A DNA stretch of 64,000 nt from Novosphingobium sp. HII-3 (GCF_002916655.1 NZ_PPSM01000072.1:78886-142885); one strand, 5' to 3'; shown: positions 8,802-16,919, counted from the first letter of the stretch. Numbers and translations are program-made. Notes: generated from the sequence alone by a model not told the origin.

Positions 8802-10151
8802 ATGGGTGCCGCTGCAGACAAGCTCATGGCGCTGGTAGCCGATCCGGAGCGTTTCACGTTTTCGGCTCACGAATTGCGCGAAACCCAGGTCGCGGCTCTG
8901 GACGAGCGCTTTCAGGAGCGCCGTGCTCAGATCAAGCTGCTCGGCCTCAGGGCGCGGGATGCAGGGGTGGAGCGCATCGCCCGAATTGAGGATGTGGTGC
9001 CGGTGCTGTTTCCGCACACCGCGTACAAATCCTATCCGGAAAGCTACCTGATGGATGAGCGTTGGGACCGGCTGACCAAGTGGTTGGGGACCGTCTCGGC
9101 ACACCCGGTCGCGGGCGTCTCACTCGACGGTGTGCAACATATCGACGACTGGATCGCCCGCCTTGCCGACCAGGGGCACTTCATTTCGTGCTCCAGTGGA
9201 ACGACGGGCAAGTCCGCCATGCTGATCGCCTCCCGCAAGGACATGGAATGGTCGAAGGTGGACACGGTAAATGTCTTTTCATGGGGATCAGGTGTCATCC
9301 CCGCGCAGGATCGGCTCATCGTAGGCTGCGCGCCGGTGGCGACCGTTCCGAAGAATGCCACCATCGCCCAGGCCCAGTACGAGGCGTTCGCCAATCCGGA
9401 GTGGCCGCGCTGGAACTATCCGGTGCCGCCGATAACCGTGGGATCGCTGACAGCGATGGTCGTGATGCGCAAGAAGATAGCGGACGGCACCGCTCGGCCG
9501 GATGAGATCGCGGCCTTCGAACAAACTTCGGCAGAGCGCGCGCGGCTGGTGGCGGACGCAGTGCCGGCCACCGCCCGGTTCATCATCGAGAACCGCCATC
9601 GCAAGCTCCAACTCTCAGGCCTCTGGAGCGGCCTTTGGCAGGTCGCGAAGGCCGTGCGCGACGCCGGTTACGGCCGCCAGGATTTCGATCCCGACAACTC
9701 TATCTACGTGGGTGGCGGCCTCAAGCGAGCCCAACTTCCCGCCGATTACCAGGAATACGTTTTCGATACGTTCAACATACCGGCCGATCGGCACTTCCAG
9801 AACTATTCCATGCAAGAGCTGAACTCCGGCATGCCTAAATGCCGTCAGGGCGGCCGCTACCACGTGCCGCCGTGGGTGATACCGATCCTGCTCGACAAGT
9901 CCGGCGATAACCCGCTCACGCATGGACGCGGCGAGCAGGAAGGGCGCGCGGCTTTCTTCGATCTGTCGCTCGACGGCCGATGGGGAGGGGTGATCACCGG
10001 GGACAAAGTGTCCCTGGACTACAGCCCATGCGCCTGCGGCAATCAGGGTCCTTCCATTCGAGACACCATCGTACGCTACGCCGATCTTGAGGGAGACGAC
10101 AAGATCGGGTGCGCAGGGACGGTAGATGCTTATGTACGAGGTGTCGCATGA
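8802..10151 (+). CDS. LuxE-like acyl-protein synthetase (adenylate-forming)
   Basis: 449 aa from ATG 8802 (GAGGAGAA 8-9 nt upstream). It carries an adenylate-forming P-loop, SCSSGTTGKSAML at residues 129-141, and the C-terminal motif CACGNQGP where LuxE and PaaK-type ligases carry Cys-rich CxCG motifs. A next gene coding for a LuxC-like reductase strongly supports a LuxE role: ATP-dependent activation of a carboxylate and transfer as thioester to an enzyme cysteine. The chain is longer than Vibrio LuxE (about 380 aa). There are no luxAB genes here, so this is not bioluminescence. Its stop overlaps the luxC-like start by 4 bp (ATGA). PaaK-like CoA ligase is the main alternative. Confidence 0.78.
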   Translation: MGAAADKLMALVADPERFTFSAHELRETQVAALDERFQERRAQIKLLGLRARDAGVERIARIEDVVPVLFPHTAYKSYPESYLMDERWDRLTKWLGTVSAHPVAGVSLDGVQHIDDWIARLADQGHFISCSSGTTGKSAMLIASRKDMEWSKVDTVNVFSWGSGVIPAQDRLIVGCAPVATVPKNATIAQAQYEAFANPEWPRWNYPVPPITVGSLTAMVVMRKKIADGTARPDEIAAFEQTSAERARLVADAVPATARFIIENRHRKLQLSGLWSGLWQVAKAVRDAGYGRQDFDPDNSIYVGGGLKRAQLPADYQEYVFDTFNIPADRHFQNYSMQELNSGMPKCRQGGRYHVPPWVIPILLDKSGDNPLTHGRGEQEGRAAFFDLSLDGRWGGVITGDKVSLDYSPCACGNQGPSIRDTIVRYADLEGDDKIGCAGTVDAYVRGVA

Positions 10152-11563
10152 ACGAGATCACCCGCCCGATTGCCGACGAGGATCTGGTCTCGGCGCCGTT
10201 CTTCCTCAGGGGTGAGGTGCTGCATGGAACGGACGTCATTCAAAAATCACGCGACCTGGGTGTGACTTTCGCAACCCCGCAAATTCCCTTTGACCGCTTG
10301 GTTCCTCCCCGCACCGAAGTGCCGCCGCTGCTTAACGTCCCTCTTGCGGAAATCATCGATTTTCTTGTTGAGACAGGCCAGCGCCTGCTCGCCAGCGACA
10401 ATATGCACATGCAGGAATGCATCGAACGTATGTGCCGGACACACATTCTGCCCCGGGTGGTCGTCGAAAACACCGCGCGGCATGCGGCGGCCTATCTCGA
10501 CAAGAGGGTGCTGATGGCGGAGGTGGAGCAGAACTTTCCGGATCCTCGCGCGCTCGACGAATGGGTGCCGAAAGAGGACTTCACCGGCCGCAGGAGCTTC
10601 GTCCGCGCTTTCGCGCCGAGGCTCATCCATGTGCTGCCAGGCAATTCTCCCGGGGTGGCCGTGAAATCGGTGGCTCAGGGGGCGATGGTGAAGGGGGTGA
10701 ACCTGTTCAAGATGAGCAGCGCGGATCCCTTCACGATGGTCGCGATCCTGCGCACGATGGCGGATATCGACGCTGGCCATCCGATCGTTCGTTCCATGTC
10801 CGCCGTCTACTGGCGCGGGGGCGACGATGTGACCGAAAGGGTTCTGTACCGTCCTCAATACTTCGACAAGATCGTGGCTTGGGGCGGGGGTGACGCCATA
10901 AACAACGTCATCAAGTATCTCGGGCCAGGGTTCCAGCTGGTCTCGTTCGATCCCAAGACTTCCATCTCCATGGTTGGGCGCGAGGCGCTCGTCGATGGAG
11001 CTACGATAGACCACGTGGCCGACCTGTGCTCGGCCGATGTGATGACGCTGAGCCAGGAGGCCTGCGTGGCGAGCCGCTTCCAGTTCGTGGAGGGAGACGA
11101 AGAGCAGGTGGACCGTTTCTGCGAGCGCCTGCACCACCATGTTGCCCGCCGGGCCGCAGAGAGCGGCGATTTGCGTCCGCTGGACATGGAGATGCGCGAA
11201 GCCGTGGAATCCATGATGCTGATGGACGACGAATTTGGCGTCTGGGGGCGCACGGACGGTCGCGGGCTCGTGGTGAGGTCGGACGAGCCGGTCGATTTCC
11301 ATCCGATAAACAAGACCGCCAATGTCGTCCGCGTCGATAGTCTGGATGATGCCGTGAAGTGGATCAACGTGGCCACGCAGACCGTCGGCTTCTGGCCGTT
11401 CGATAGGATGCCGGTTTACCGCGACCGTCTTGCAGCGGGTGGGGCACAGCGGGTGGTCCATCTCGGCGAAGCGGGGCCCGCCACGATCGGCAACCCGCAC
11501 GACGCGATGTATCCGCTGCACCGTTTCGTGCACTGGATGGCGCATGAGGACGGGAAACGGTGA
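10148..11563 (+). CDS. LuxC-like acyl-CoA/acyl-enzyme reductase
   Basis: 471 aa. The start ATG 10148 overlaps the previous stop (ATGA), indicating translational coupling. LuxC-family hallmarks: HVLPGNSPGVAVKSVAQG at about 161-178 (dinucleotide/phosphate-binding segment), AWGGGDAINNVIKYLGPG at about 244-261, and the catalytic cysteine in LSQEACVASR (Cys306). LuxC reduces the acyl thioester made by LuxE to an aldehyde with NADPH. The C-terminal FWPFDRM and HRFVHWM segments are also typical. With the upstream ligase it forms a carboxylate-to-aldehyde reductase pair; the neighbouring SDR could then handle the aldehyde or alcohol (inference). Confidence 0.82.
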   Translation: MNEITRPIADEDLVSAPFFLRGEVLHGTDVIQKSRDLGVTFATPQIPFDRLVPPRTEVPPLLNVPLAEIIDFLVETGQRLLASDNMHMQECIERMCRTHILPRVVVENTARHAAAYLDKRVLMAEVEQNFPDPRALDEWVPKEDFTGRRSFVRAFAPRLIHVLPGNSPGVAVKSVAQGAMVKGVNLFKMSSADPFTMVAILRTMADIDAGHPIVRSMSAVYWRGGDDVTERVLYRPQYFDKIVAWGGGDAINNVIKYLGPGFQLVSFDPKTSISMVGREALVDGATIDHVADLCSADVMTLSQEACVASRFQFVEGDEEQVDRFCERLHHHVARRAAESGDLRPLDMEMREAVESMMLMDDEFGVWGRTDGRGLVVRSDEPVDFHPINKTANVVRVDSLDDAVKWINVATQTVGFWPFDRMPVYRDRLAAGGAQRVVHLGEAGPATIGNPHDAMYPLHRFVHWMAHEDGKR

Positions 11564-11757
11564 TGCCGTGAGGCCGCTTCCAAGGCGGGTGCCGGGCTAC
11601 CGGCACGCCTTGCAGGTTGAAGCGTGGCGGCATTGCAAGCACGCGCAACATCGCCGATGCGGATATGCGCCGCTGCCGCTTGCCTGCTCCCGGGAGTGCG
11701 CTACCCAAGGTCAAGACAGCCCGCATCTGCGAGGCCTCTGAGGGGATCATCCACACC

Positions 11758-11988
11758 ATGGCCGTCGAAATCCTGCTTCCGAAGATCGGTTTCTCCATGC
11801 AGGAGGGGCAGATCGCCGAATGGATGGTAGCCGATGGAGCGCAAGTGACTGAAGGTCAGCCGCTATTCTCTCTGGAGGCGGACAAGTCCACGAACGAAGT
11901 CGAGGCTCCGGCTTCGGGCACTCTCAAGATCGTAGGCAAGACCGGCGAAACCTACGAGGTCGGCACCGTTCTTGGCTGGATCGAGTAA
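11758..11988 (+). CDS. Free-standing lipoyl-domain protein
   Basis: 76 aa, a single biotinyl/lipoyl-type domain with nothing attached. The N-terminus MAVEILLPKIGFSMQEGQI and the hairpin motif FSLEADKSTNEVEAPASG match 2-oxo-acid dehydrogenase E2 lipoyl domains; Lys43 in ADKS is the expected lipoylation site. No catalytic E2 domain, E1 or E3 gene is nearby. It lies 194 bp after the LuxC-like gene on the same strand; no ORF is evident in that gap. Possible roles are a swinging-arm carrier for the LuxE/LuxC pair or a partner of a remote dehydrogenase; both are inference. GAGGGG lies rather far upstream (about 12 nt). Confidence 0.85.
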   Translation: MAVEILLPKIGFSMQEGQIAEWMVADGAQVTEGQPLFSLEADKSTNEVEAPASGTLKIVGKTGETYEVGTVLGWIE

Positions 11989-12000
11989 GGTACTGGACAG

Positions 12001-12028
12001 GCGTGGATAGGGGGATCACTATCCACGC
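12001..12028 (+). other. Perfect hairpin abutting the peroxiredoxin start codon
   Basis: GCGTGGATAG (12001-12010) and CTATCCACGC (12019-12028) form a perfect 10-bp stem with an 8-nt loop GGGGATCA. The ATG of the next gene follows immediately at 12029, and the previous stop is 12 nt upstream. No T tract follows, so it is a poor terminator. The only G-rich Shine-Dalgarno-like stretch lies at the stem/loop junction, suggesting translation control or a weak terminator. Confidence 0.7.
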
Positions 12029-12580
12029 ATGGATCGTCTTCTTGCAGTCGCCGCCGCCTTCGGGCTTCTTGCCGTCTCCAGTCCGGCCCGAGCAAGCCTG
12101 CCGGTCGGTGCCAAGGCGCCTGCTTTCGTCGCGAAAGGTGCGAGAGCCGGAAAGGCGGTCGATTTCGATCTTCGCCAGGCCCTGAGCCGCGGGCCGGTCG
12201 TACTCTACTTCTACCCGAAGGCCTTCACGCAGGGCTGCACGCTGGAGGCGCATGCCTTTGCGGAAGCGACGCCCGAGTTCGAGGCGCTGGGGGCCACCGT
12301 GGTCGGCATGTCCGCTGACGACCTTCCCACTCTGAAAAAGTTCTCCAAAGAGGAGTGCCGGGACAAATTCACGGTCGCGACAGCGAGCCCGCAAGTGATC
12401 AAGGGGTATGACGTAGCGCTTTCGCGGCCCGGAATGTCCGGCAACATGACCCAGAGGGTCAGCTACGTGATCGACCAAAGCGGACAGGTGGCGTTCGTCC
12501 ATGCCGACATGGACTACCGCGCGCACGTGAGGATGACGCTTGCGGCCATCAAGGCGATGAGGACGAAGCGTCCGGGCTGA
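12029..12580 (+). CDS. Exported PrxQ/Bcp-type peroxiredoxin
   Basis: 183 aa. The N-terminal signal peptide (MDRLLAVAAAFGLLAVSS, cleavage near ARA-S) predicts periplasmic location. The AhpC/TSA fold shows PVVLYFYPKAFTQGC with peroxidatic Cys70 in the P-x3-T-x2-C motif. The Bcp-type resolving Cys five residues later is absent; the only other Cys is at 110. ATG 12029 is the only possible start because a stop lies in frame at 12008. A hairpin ends at the base before the ATG. Function: thiol-dependent reduction of peroxides outside the cytoplasm. Confidence 0.85.
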   Translation: MDRLLAVAAAFGLLAVSSPARASLPVGAKAPAFVAKGARAGKAVDFDLRQALSRGPVVLYFYPKAFTQGCTLEAHAFAEATPEFEALGATVVGMSADDLPTLKKFSKEECRDKFTVATASPQVIKGYDVALSRPGMSGNMTQRVSYVIDQSGQVAFVHADMDYRAHVRMTLAAIKAMRTKRPG

Positions 12581-12701
12581 GCTTCTCTTAATGCGGCCGG
12601 CGCGGTGAGCGCCACTTTACAATCGGGCGTACTGCGCTAAGCGGTGCGGCTTGATCTTGTCCGGCCGGGCAAATCTCGGCGGTTCATTGGAGTTTGTCGT
12701 C

Positions 12702-13829
12702 ATGCGTGCCGAAGGGCAGGCCCACATTGCGCGTATCGAGAAGGCCCTCGCGCTGGTCCGCAAGTTCCTCGACTGGGACCGCGCCTTGCGGCGGTTCGAT
12801 GAGTTGAACGCGCGCGTCGAAGATCCGACCTTGTGGGACAAGCCCAAGGAGGCCGAGGCGGTCATGAAGGAGCGCCGTCGGCTCGAGGCCTCGATCGGCG
12901 CGGTGAACACGATCAGTCGCGAAATGCAGGATGCGATCGAATTCATCGAGCTTGGCGAAATGGAAGGCGATGAAGCCACGGTCGACGAGGGCATCGCGAC
13001 CTTGACGGCTCTCGCCGATCGCGCCGATGCCGACAAGGTGCAAGCGCTTCTCGCGGGTGAGGCCGATGCGAACGACACCTACCTGGAAGTTCATGCCGGT
13101 GCCGGGGGAACGGAAAGCCAGGATTGGGCCGAGATGCTGCAGCGCATGTACACCCGCTGGGCAGAACGTCACGGATACAAGGTCGAGCTGGTCGATTACC
13201 ATGCTGGCGAAGCTGCGGGCATCAAGAGCTGCACCCTGCTGATCAAGGGCGAGAACGCCTACGGCTATGCCAAGACCGAAAGCGGCGTGCACCGCCTGGT
13301 CCGCATCAGCCCCTACGACAGTTCCGCAAGACGGCACACCAGCTTCTCTTCAGTCTGGGTCTACCCGGTCATCGACGATAGCTTCGAGATCGAAGTCAAT
13401 CCGGCCGACCTGAAGATCGATACCTATCGTGCCTCGGGCGCGGGCGGACAGCACGTCAACACGACCGATTCGGCCGTGCGTATTACGCACCAACCCTCCG
13501 GCATCGTGGTGGCGAGCCAGATCGATCGCTCGCAGCACAAGAACCGCGAAATCGCGATGGGCATGCTCAAGGCGCGCCTCTTCGAGGAGGAGATGCGCAA
13601 GCGTGAGGAGGCCGCCAGCGCCGAGCACGCCAGCAAGAGCGATATCGGCTGGGGCCACCAGATCCGTTCGTACGTGCTGCAGCCGTATCAGCAGGTGAAG
13701 GACCTGCGGACAGGCGTGGTTTCGACTTCGCCGGACGATGTCCTCGACGGGGAGCTGGATCCGTTCATGGCCGCGGCCTTGTCGCAGCGCGTGACAGGCG
13801 AAAAGGTCGAGGTCGACGAGGCCGATTGA
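12702..13829 (+). CDS. prfB: Peptide chain release factor 2
   Basis: 375 aa from ATG 12702, which gives the standard alphaproteobacterial N-terminus (MRAEGQAHIARIEKALALVR). The GGQ catalytic motif is at 248-250 (ASGAGGQHVN). The stop-codon recognition tripeptide is SPY (203-205, in RISPYDSSARRHTSF) rather than the SPF of E. coli RF2. No in-frame TGA or programmed frameshift is seen, so the E. coli-type autoregulation is absent. It recognises UAA and UGA and triggers peptide release. Spaced 121 bp from the peroxiredoxin gene, followed by a terminator-like hairpin. Confidence 0.95.
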   Translation: MRAEGQAHIARIEKALALVRKFLDWDRALRRFDELNARVEDPTLWDKPKEAEAVMKERRRLEASIGAVNTISREMQDAIEFIELGEMEGDEATVDEGIATLTALADRADADKVQALLAGEADANDTYLEVHAGAGGTESQDWAEMLQRMYTRWAERHGYKVELVDYHAGEAAGIKSCTLLIKGENAYGYAKTESGVHRLVRISPYDSSARRHTSFSSVWVYPVIDDSFEIEVNPADLKIDTYRASGAGGQHVNTTDSAVRITHQPSGIVVASQIDRSQHKNREIAMGMLKARLFEEEMRKREEAASAEHASKSDIGWGHQIRSYVLQPYQQVKDLRTGVVSTSPDDVLDGELDPFMAAALSQRVTGEKVEVDEAD

Positions 13830-13847
13830 CGGCGCGAGGGCCAGCGT

Positions 13848-13870
13848 CTCCCCGCGGGACGCGCGGGGAG
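13848..13870 (+). terminator. GC-rich hairpin downstream of prfB
   Basis: CTCCCCGCG (13848-13856) pairs perfectly with CGCGGGGAG (13862-13870) over a 5-nt loop, 18 nt after the prfB stop. The following bases (GCTTGATGG) lack a T run, so it may be a weak or Rho-aided terminator. Confidence 0.5.
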
Positions 13871-13926
13871 GCTTGATGGAATCGAACCGTTTTGCCAAGT
13901 CGGCGGGGACTCGCTAAGGGGCCGCA

Positions 13927-14694
13927 ATGTTTCGCGCGCGCGCTCTTGTTTCAGCGGCTTACCTGCTTGGCCTTGTCCTCGCGGTTGGCGGTTGTCAGCA
14001 ACCGGTCTCCGATGATGGAAGAGCGGAAACGGCGCGCGCCTTTCCCACGGCCGATCGCCCCTTTTCCAAGGCGGACGCCGCGAACTTCGCATCGGAGACG
14101 CAGCGCGACAGCGTGAACGAGGCCAATGTGGTCATGGACCTCGCCAAGATCGTTCCGGGAATGAGCGTGGCTGATATCGGCGCGGGTGAGGGCTACTATA
14201 CGGTGCGCCTAGCACAGCGTGTCGGCCCCCAGGGACGGGTACTCGCGGAAGACATCAACCAGGAAGCCAACGAGCGGCTGGGCAGTCGCGTGCTGCGCGA
14301 GCAACTGGACAACGTGTCCATCAAGCTTGGCACGGAAGACGATCCGCGGCTGCCTGCCAAGAGCTTCGATCGCGTATTCATGGTCCACATGTATCATGAA
14401 GTGAGCGAGCCTTACGCCTTCCTGTGGCGTCTGCGACCGTCGCTTCGACCGGGGGGGCGGGTGATCGTGGTCGACGTGGATCGGCCTACGGATCACCACG
14501 GGATCGCGCCGCCTTTGCTTTTCTGCGAATTCGCGGCAGTGGGATTTCGACTGACGGAATTTGTTCGCAAGCCCGAGCTTCAGGGCTATTATGCGCAGTT
14601 TGAGGCCGTAGGAGCACGGCCGGAGCCGGCGGCTATCACGCCGTGCCGCATTTCAGGCGAAGCGGCGCCGAAAAATCATGGATCGCAGGGCTGA
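13927..14694 (+). CDS. SAM-dependent methyltransferase with a lipoprotein signal
   Basis: 255 aa. The N-terminus MFRARALVSAAYLLGLVLAV is followed by GGC with Cys23, a lipobox-like site, and then an Asp/Arg-rich linker. The class I methyltransferase core follows: SVADIGAGEGYYTVRLA at about 79-95 (motif I, SAM binding), and FDRVFMVHMYHEV and GGRVIVVDVDRP as later motifs. The combination of an export/lipidation signal with a cofactor found only in the cytoplasm is unexpected, though similar annotated proteins exist in alphaproteobacteria. It is 30 bp upstream of the flavoprotein gene and may be cotranscribed. Target unknown. Confidence 0.8.
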   Translation: MFRARALVSAAYLLGLVLAVGGCQQPVSDDGRAETARAFPTADRPFSKADAANFASETQRDSVNEANVVMDLAKIVPGMSVADIGAGEGYYTVRLAQRVGPQGRVLAEDINQEANERLGSRVLREQLDNVSIKLGTEDDPRLPAKSFDRVFMVHMYHEVSEPYAFLWRLRPSLRPGGRVIVVDVDRPTDHHGIAPPLLFCEFAAVGFRLTEFVRKPELQGYYAQFEAVGARPEPAAITPCRISGEAAPKNHGSQG

Positions 14695-14724
14695 ACGCCA
14701 AGCCTAGGGAAAGACGAGAGTACG

Positions 14725-16131
14725 ATGAGTTTCAAGGGTCTCAAGCCAATCATGTACGGCGGCCGGGAAGTGTGGCCGCTGGTCGAGGGCGGCAAAGGCG
14801 TTGCCGCAACGAACCACATGAGCTCCGGCGCTTGGGCGGCAGCTGGTGGTATCGGCACGGTCAGTGCGGTGAATGCCGACAGCTACGATGCTGAAGGCAA
14901 GATCATTCCGCAGGTCTACAATGCCCTCACGCGCAAGGAGCGGCACCAGGAACTGATCAACTACGCAATTGACGGTGCCGTCGAGCAGGTGCGCCGGGCG
15001 TACGAGATCTCGAATGGCCAGGGTGCCATCAACATCAACGTGCTGTGGGAAATGGGCGGTGCGCAGCCTGTACTCGAAGGCGTTCTCGAGAAGACCCGCG
15101 GGATGGTGGCCGGTGTCACCTGCGGTGCCGGCATGCCCTACAAGCTGTCGGAAATCGCCGCCCGCTTCAACGTCAATTACCTGCCCATCGTGAGTTCCGC
15201 CCGCGCGTTCCGTGCCTTGTGGAAGCGCGCATACCACAAGGTCGCCGACCTCATGGCGGCGGTGGTCTACGAAGATCCGTGGTTGGCAGGCGGGCATAAC
15301 GGTCTGTCGAACGCGGAGGATCCGCTCAAGCCCGAGAACCCGTATCCGCGCGTGAAGGCGCTGCGTGAGACGATGCGTGCGGAGGGCATCCCCGACAGTG
15401 TTCCCATCGCCATGGCCGGCGGCGTGTGGTTTCTGCGCGACTGGAACGACTGGATCGACAATCCGGAACTCGGCTCGATCGCCTTCCAGTACGGCACCCG
15501 TCCCTTGCTCACGCATGAAAGCCCGATCCCGCAAGCCTGGAAGGATGAACTGCGCAAGCTTGAGCCGGGCGATGTCCTGCTGCATCGCTTTTCGCCGACG
15601 GGTTTCTATTCCTCGGCAGTGCGCAACCCCTTCCTGCGCAATCTCGAAGCGCGGTCAGAACGCCAGATTCCCTATTCCAAGGTGGAAGCGGGCGAGCACA
15701 CCGTGCGCCTGGACGTCGGGGTAAAGGGTAAGAACTTCTGGGTTGCGCCCCGCGATCTGGAACGTGCCCGCAGCTGGTCGGCGCAGGGCTTCACCGAAGG
15801 GCTGCGCACCCCGGATGATACGATTATCTTCGTGAACACGGCCGAGCGTGACGAGATCCGTCAGGACCAGGCTGACTGCATGGGCTGTCTTTCCCATTGC
15901 GGGTTTTCGTCCTGGAAGGATCACGACGACTACACCACCGGGCGGCTCGCCGATCCCCGGAGCTTCTGCATCCAGAAGACCTTGCAGGACATCGCCCACG
16001 GCGGACCGGTGGACCAGAATCTCATGTTCGCCGGGCATGCGGCGTACAAGTTCAAGCAGGATCCGTTCTACTCCAACGGCTTCACTCCCACGGTAAAAGA
16101 ACTCGTCGATCGCATCCTCACGGGCGACTGA
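14725..16131 (+). CDS. Nitronate-monooxygenase-like FMN flavoprotein
   Basis: 468 aa. The (beta-alpha)8 FMN fold of the 2-nitropropane dioxygenase/NMO family is recognisable from MVAGVTCGAGMPYKLSEIAA, NVNYLPIVSSARAF, a GGHNGL motif and PIAMAGGVWFLRDW. It is about 100 aa longer than typical NMO. The extension carries DCMGCLSHCGF and a later CIQK, a cysteine cluster (C-x2-C-x3-C) compatible with an Fe-S or zinc site (inference). Substrate not assignable; related proteins oxidise nitronates or reduce enoyl-CoA-type substrates. Likely cotranscribed with the methyltransferase. Confidence 0.82.
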   Translation: MSFKGLKPIMYGGREVWPLVEGGKGVAATNHMSSGAWAAAGGIGTVSAVNADSYDAEGKIIPQVYNALTRKERHQELINYAIDGAVEQVRRAYEISNGQGAININVLWEMGGAQPVLEGVLEKTRGMVAGVTCGAGMPYKLSEIAARFNVNYLPIVSSARAFRALWKRAYHKVADLMAAVVYEDPWLAGGHNGLSNAEDPLKPENPYPRVKALRETMRAEGIPDSVPIAMAGGVWFLRDWNDWIDNPELGSIAFQYGTRPLLTHESPIPQAWKDELRKLEPGDVLLHRFSPTGFYSSAVRNPFLRNLEARSERQIPYSKVEAGEHTVRLDVGVKGKNFWVAPRDLERARSWSAQGFTEGLRTPDDTIIFVNTAERDEIRQDQADCMGCLSHCGFSSWKDHDDYTTGRLADPRSFCIQKTLQDIAHGGPVDQNLMFAGHAAYKFKQDPFYSNGFTPTVKELVDRILTGD

Positions 16132-16152
16132 TCGGGCAACGGACTACCAGGA

Positions 16153-16184
16153 ACGACCGGCGCGGAGATTTCGGCGTCGGTCGT
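16153..16184 (+). terminator. Possible hairpin terminator after the flavoprotein gene
   Basis: ACGACCG (16153-16159) and CGGTCGT (16178-16184) can pair over an 18-nt loop, 21 nt after the stop codon. No T run follows. Weak. Confidence 0.3.
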
Positions 16185-16326
16185 CGTGTATCGGGGTCTG
16201 ACGACATGGCACCGCCGGCCATGCGGCAGAGGCCAAGTAAGTTCCAGTTGCCTTGTGCGGCTGCATCCACAGAGCCGTGCGTGGTCATGCTTGAAGCAGT
16301 GGACCAGTGCTGCGTAGACTGGCGGA

Positions 16327-16812
16327 ATGAAACCGCGCCAAATTCGTCACGCTTTCCTGCTTTGTGCCTGTGTTCTCGGTGTGAATGCCGCGCCGGCGAC
16401 GGCTGCCAACGAGGACAAGGTCCCGTACTGGGCGTCCGTGGACGCCGAGGTTGCGAACATGCGGGTCGGGCCGGGGGACTCGTACCGCATCGAGTGGGTG
16501 TACCGTCGGCCGCATCTTCCCGTGAAGGTGCTTCGCAGGGAGGGGCCGTGGCGCCTGGTGGAGGATCCGGATGGCGTGCAAGGATGGATGCGCGACCTTC
16601 TTCTGTCGCGGCAGCGCGCCGCCATCGTCAAGAAAGGCGAACTTGTCGATGTGCGCGCAGAGGGCCGTTCGGGCGCGCCCATGCTCTGGCGGGTCGAACC
16701 CGGGGTCGTTGGCCTCCTGGGTGAGTGCAAGGATGGCTGGTGCCCGTTCGATGCTCAAGGTCACAAGGGCTTTGTTCGCGAGGAGCGGCTTTGGGGAGCC
16801 GGTGCGCCCTGA
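16327..16812 (+). CDS. Exported SH3-domain protein
   Basis: 161 aa with a signal peptide (MKPRQIRHAFLLCACVLGV, cleavage near ATA-A). The mature part is one or two bacterial SH3-like repeats: VANMRVGPGDSYRIEWVYRR, PWRLVEDPDGVQGWM and LLGECKDGWCPFDAQGHKGF show the usual N-x-R-x-G-P and G-W patterns. Such proteins are periplasmic and often bind peptidoglycan or partner proteins. No enzyme domain. Flanked by 195 bp upstream and 150 bp downstream without genes, so probably monocistronic. Confidence 0.8.
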   Translation: MKPRQIRHAFLLCACVLGVNAAPATAANEDKVPYWASVDAEVANMRVGPGDSYRIEWVYRRPHLPVKVLRREGPWRLVEDPDGVQGWMRDLLLSRQRAAIVKKGELVDVRAEGRSGAPMLWRVEPGVVGLLGECKDGWCPFDAQGHKGFVREERLWGAGAP

Positions 16813-16919
16813 TTGAGTAAGGCGTTTCCAGTCTTCCGCGCGTCGGTGGCCGGCTCATCGTGCGTTTCTGTTCCAACAGTGAGTCACTGCGGAGATGTCC
16901 TTTGATCCGCAAATGAAAA

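Noticed and set aside
8802..11563. A bioluminescence (lux) operon
   Set aside because: Only luxC- and luxE-like genes are present; no luciferase (luxAB) or luxD thioesterase lies within the window.
12651..12702. E. coli-style programmed frameshift at the start of prfB
   Set aside because: The gene is a single uninterrupted frame from ATG 12702; no in-frame TGA with a CUU slippery site occurs.
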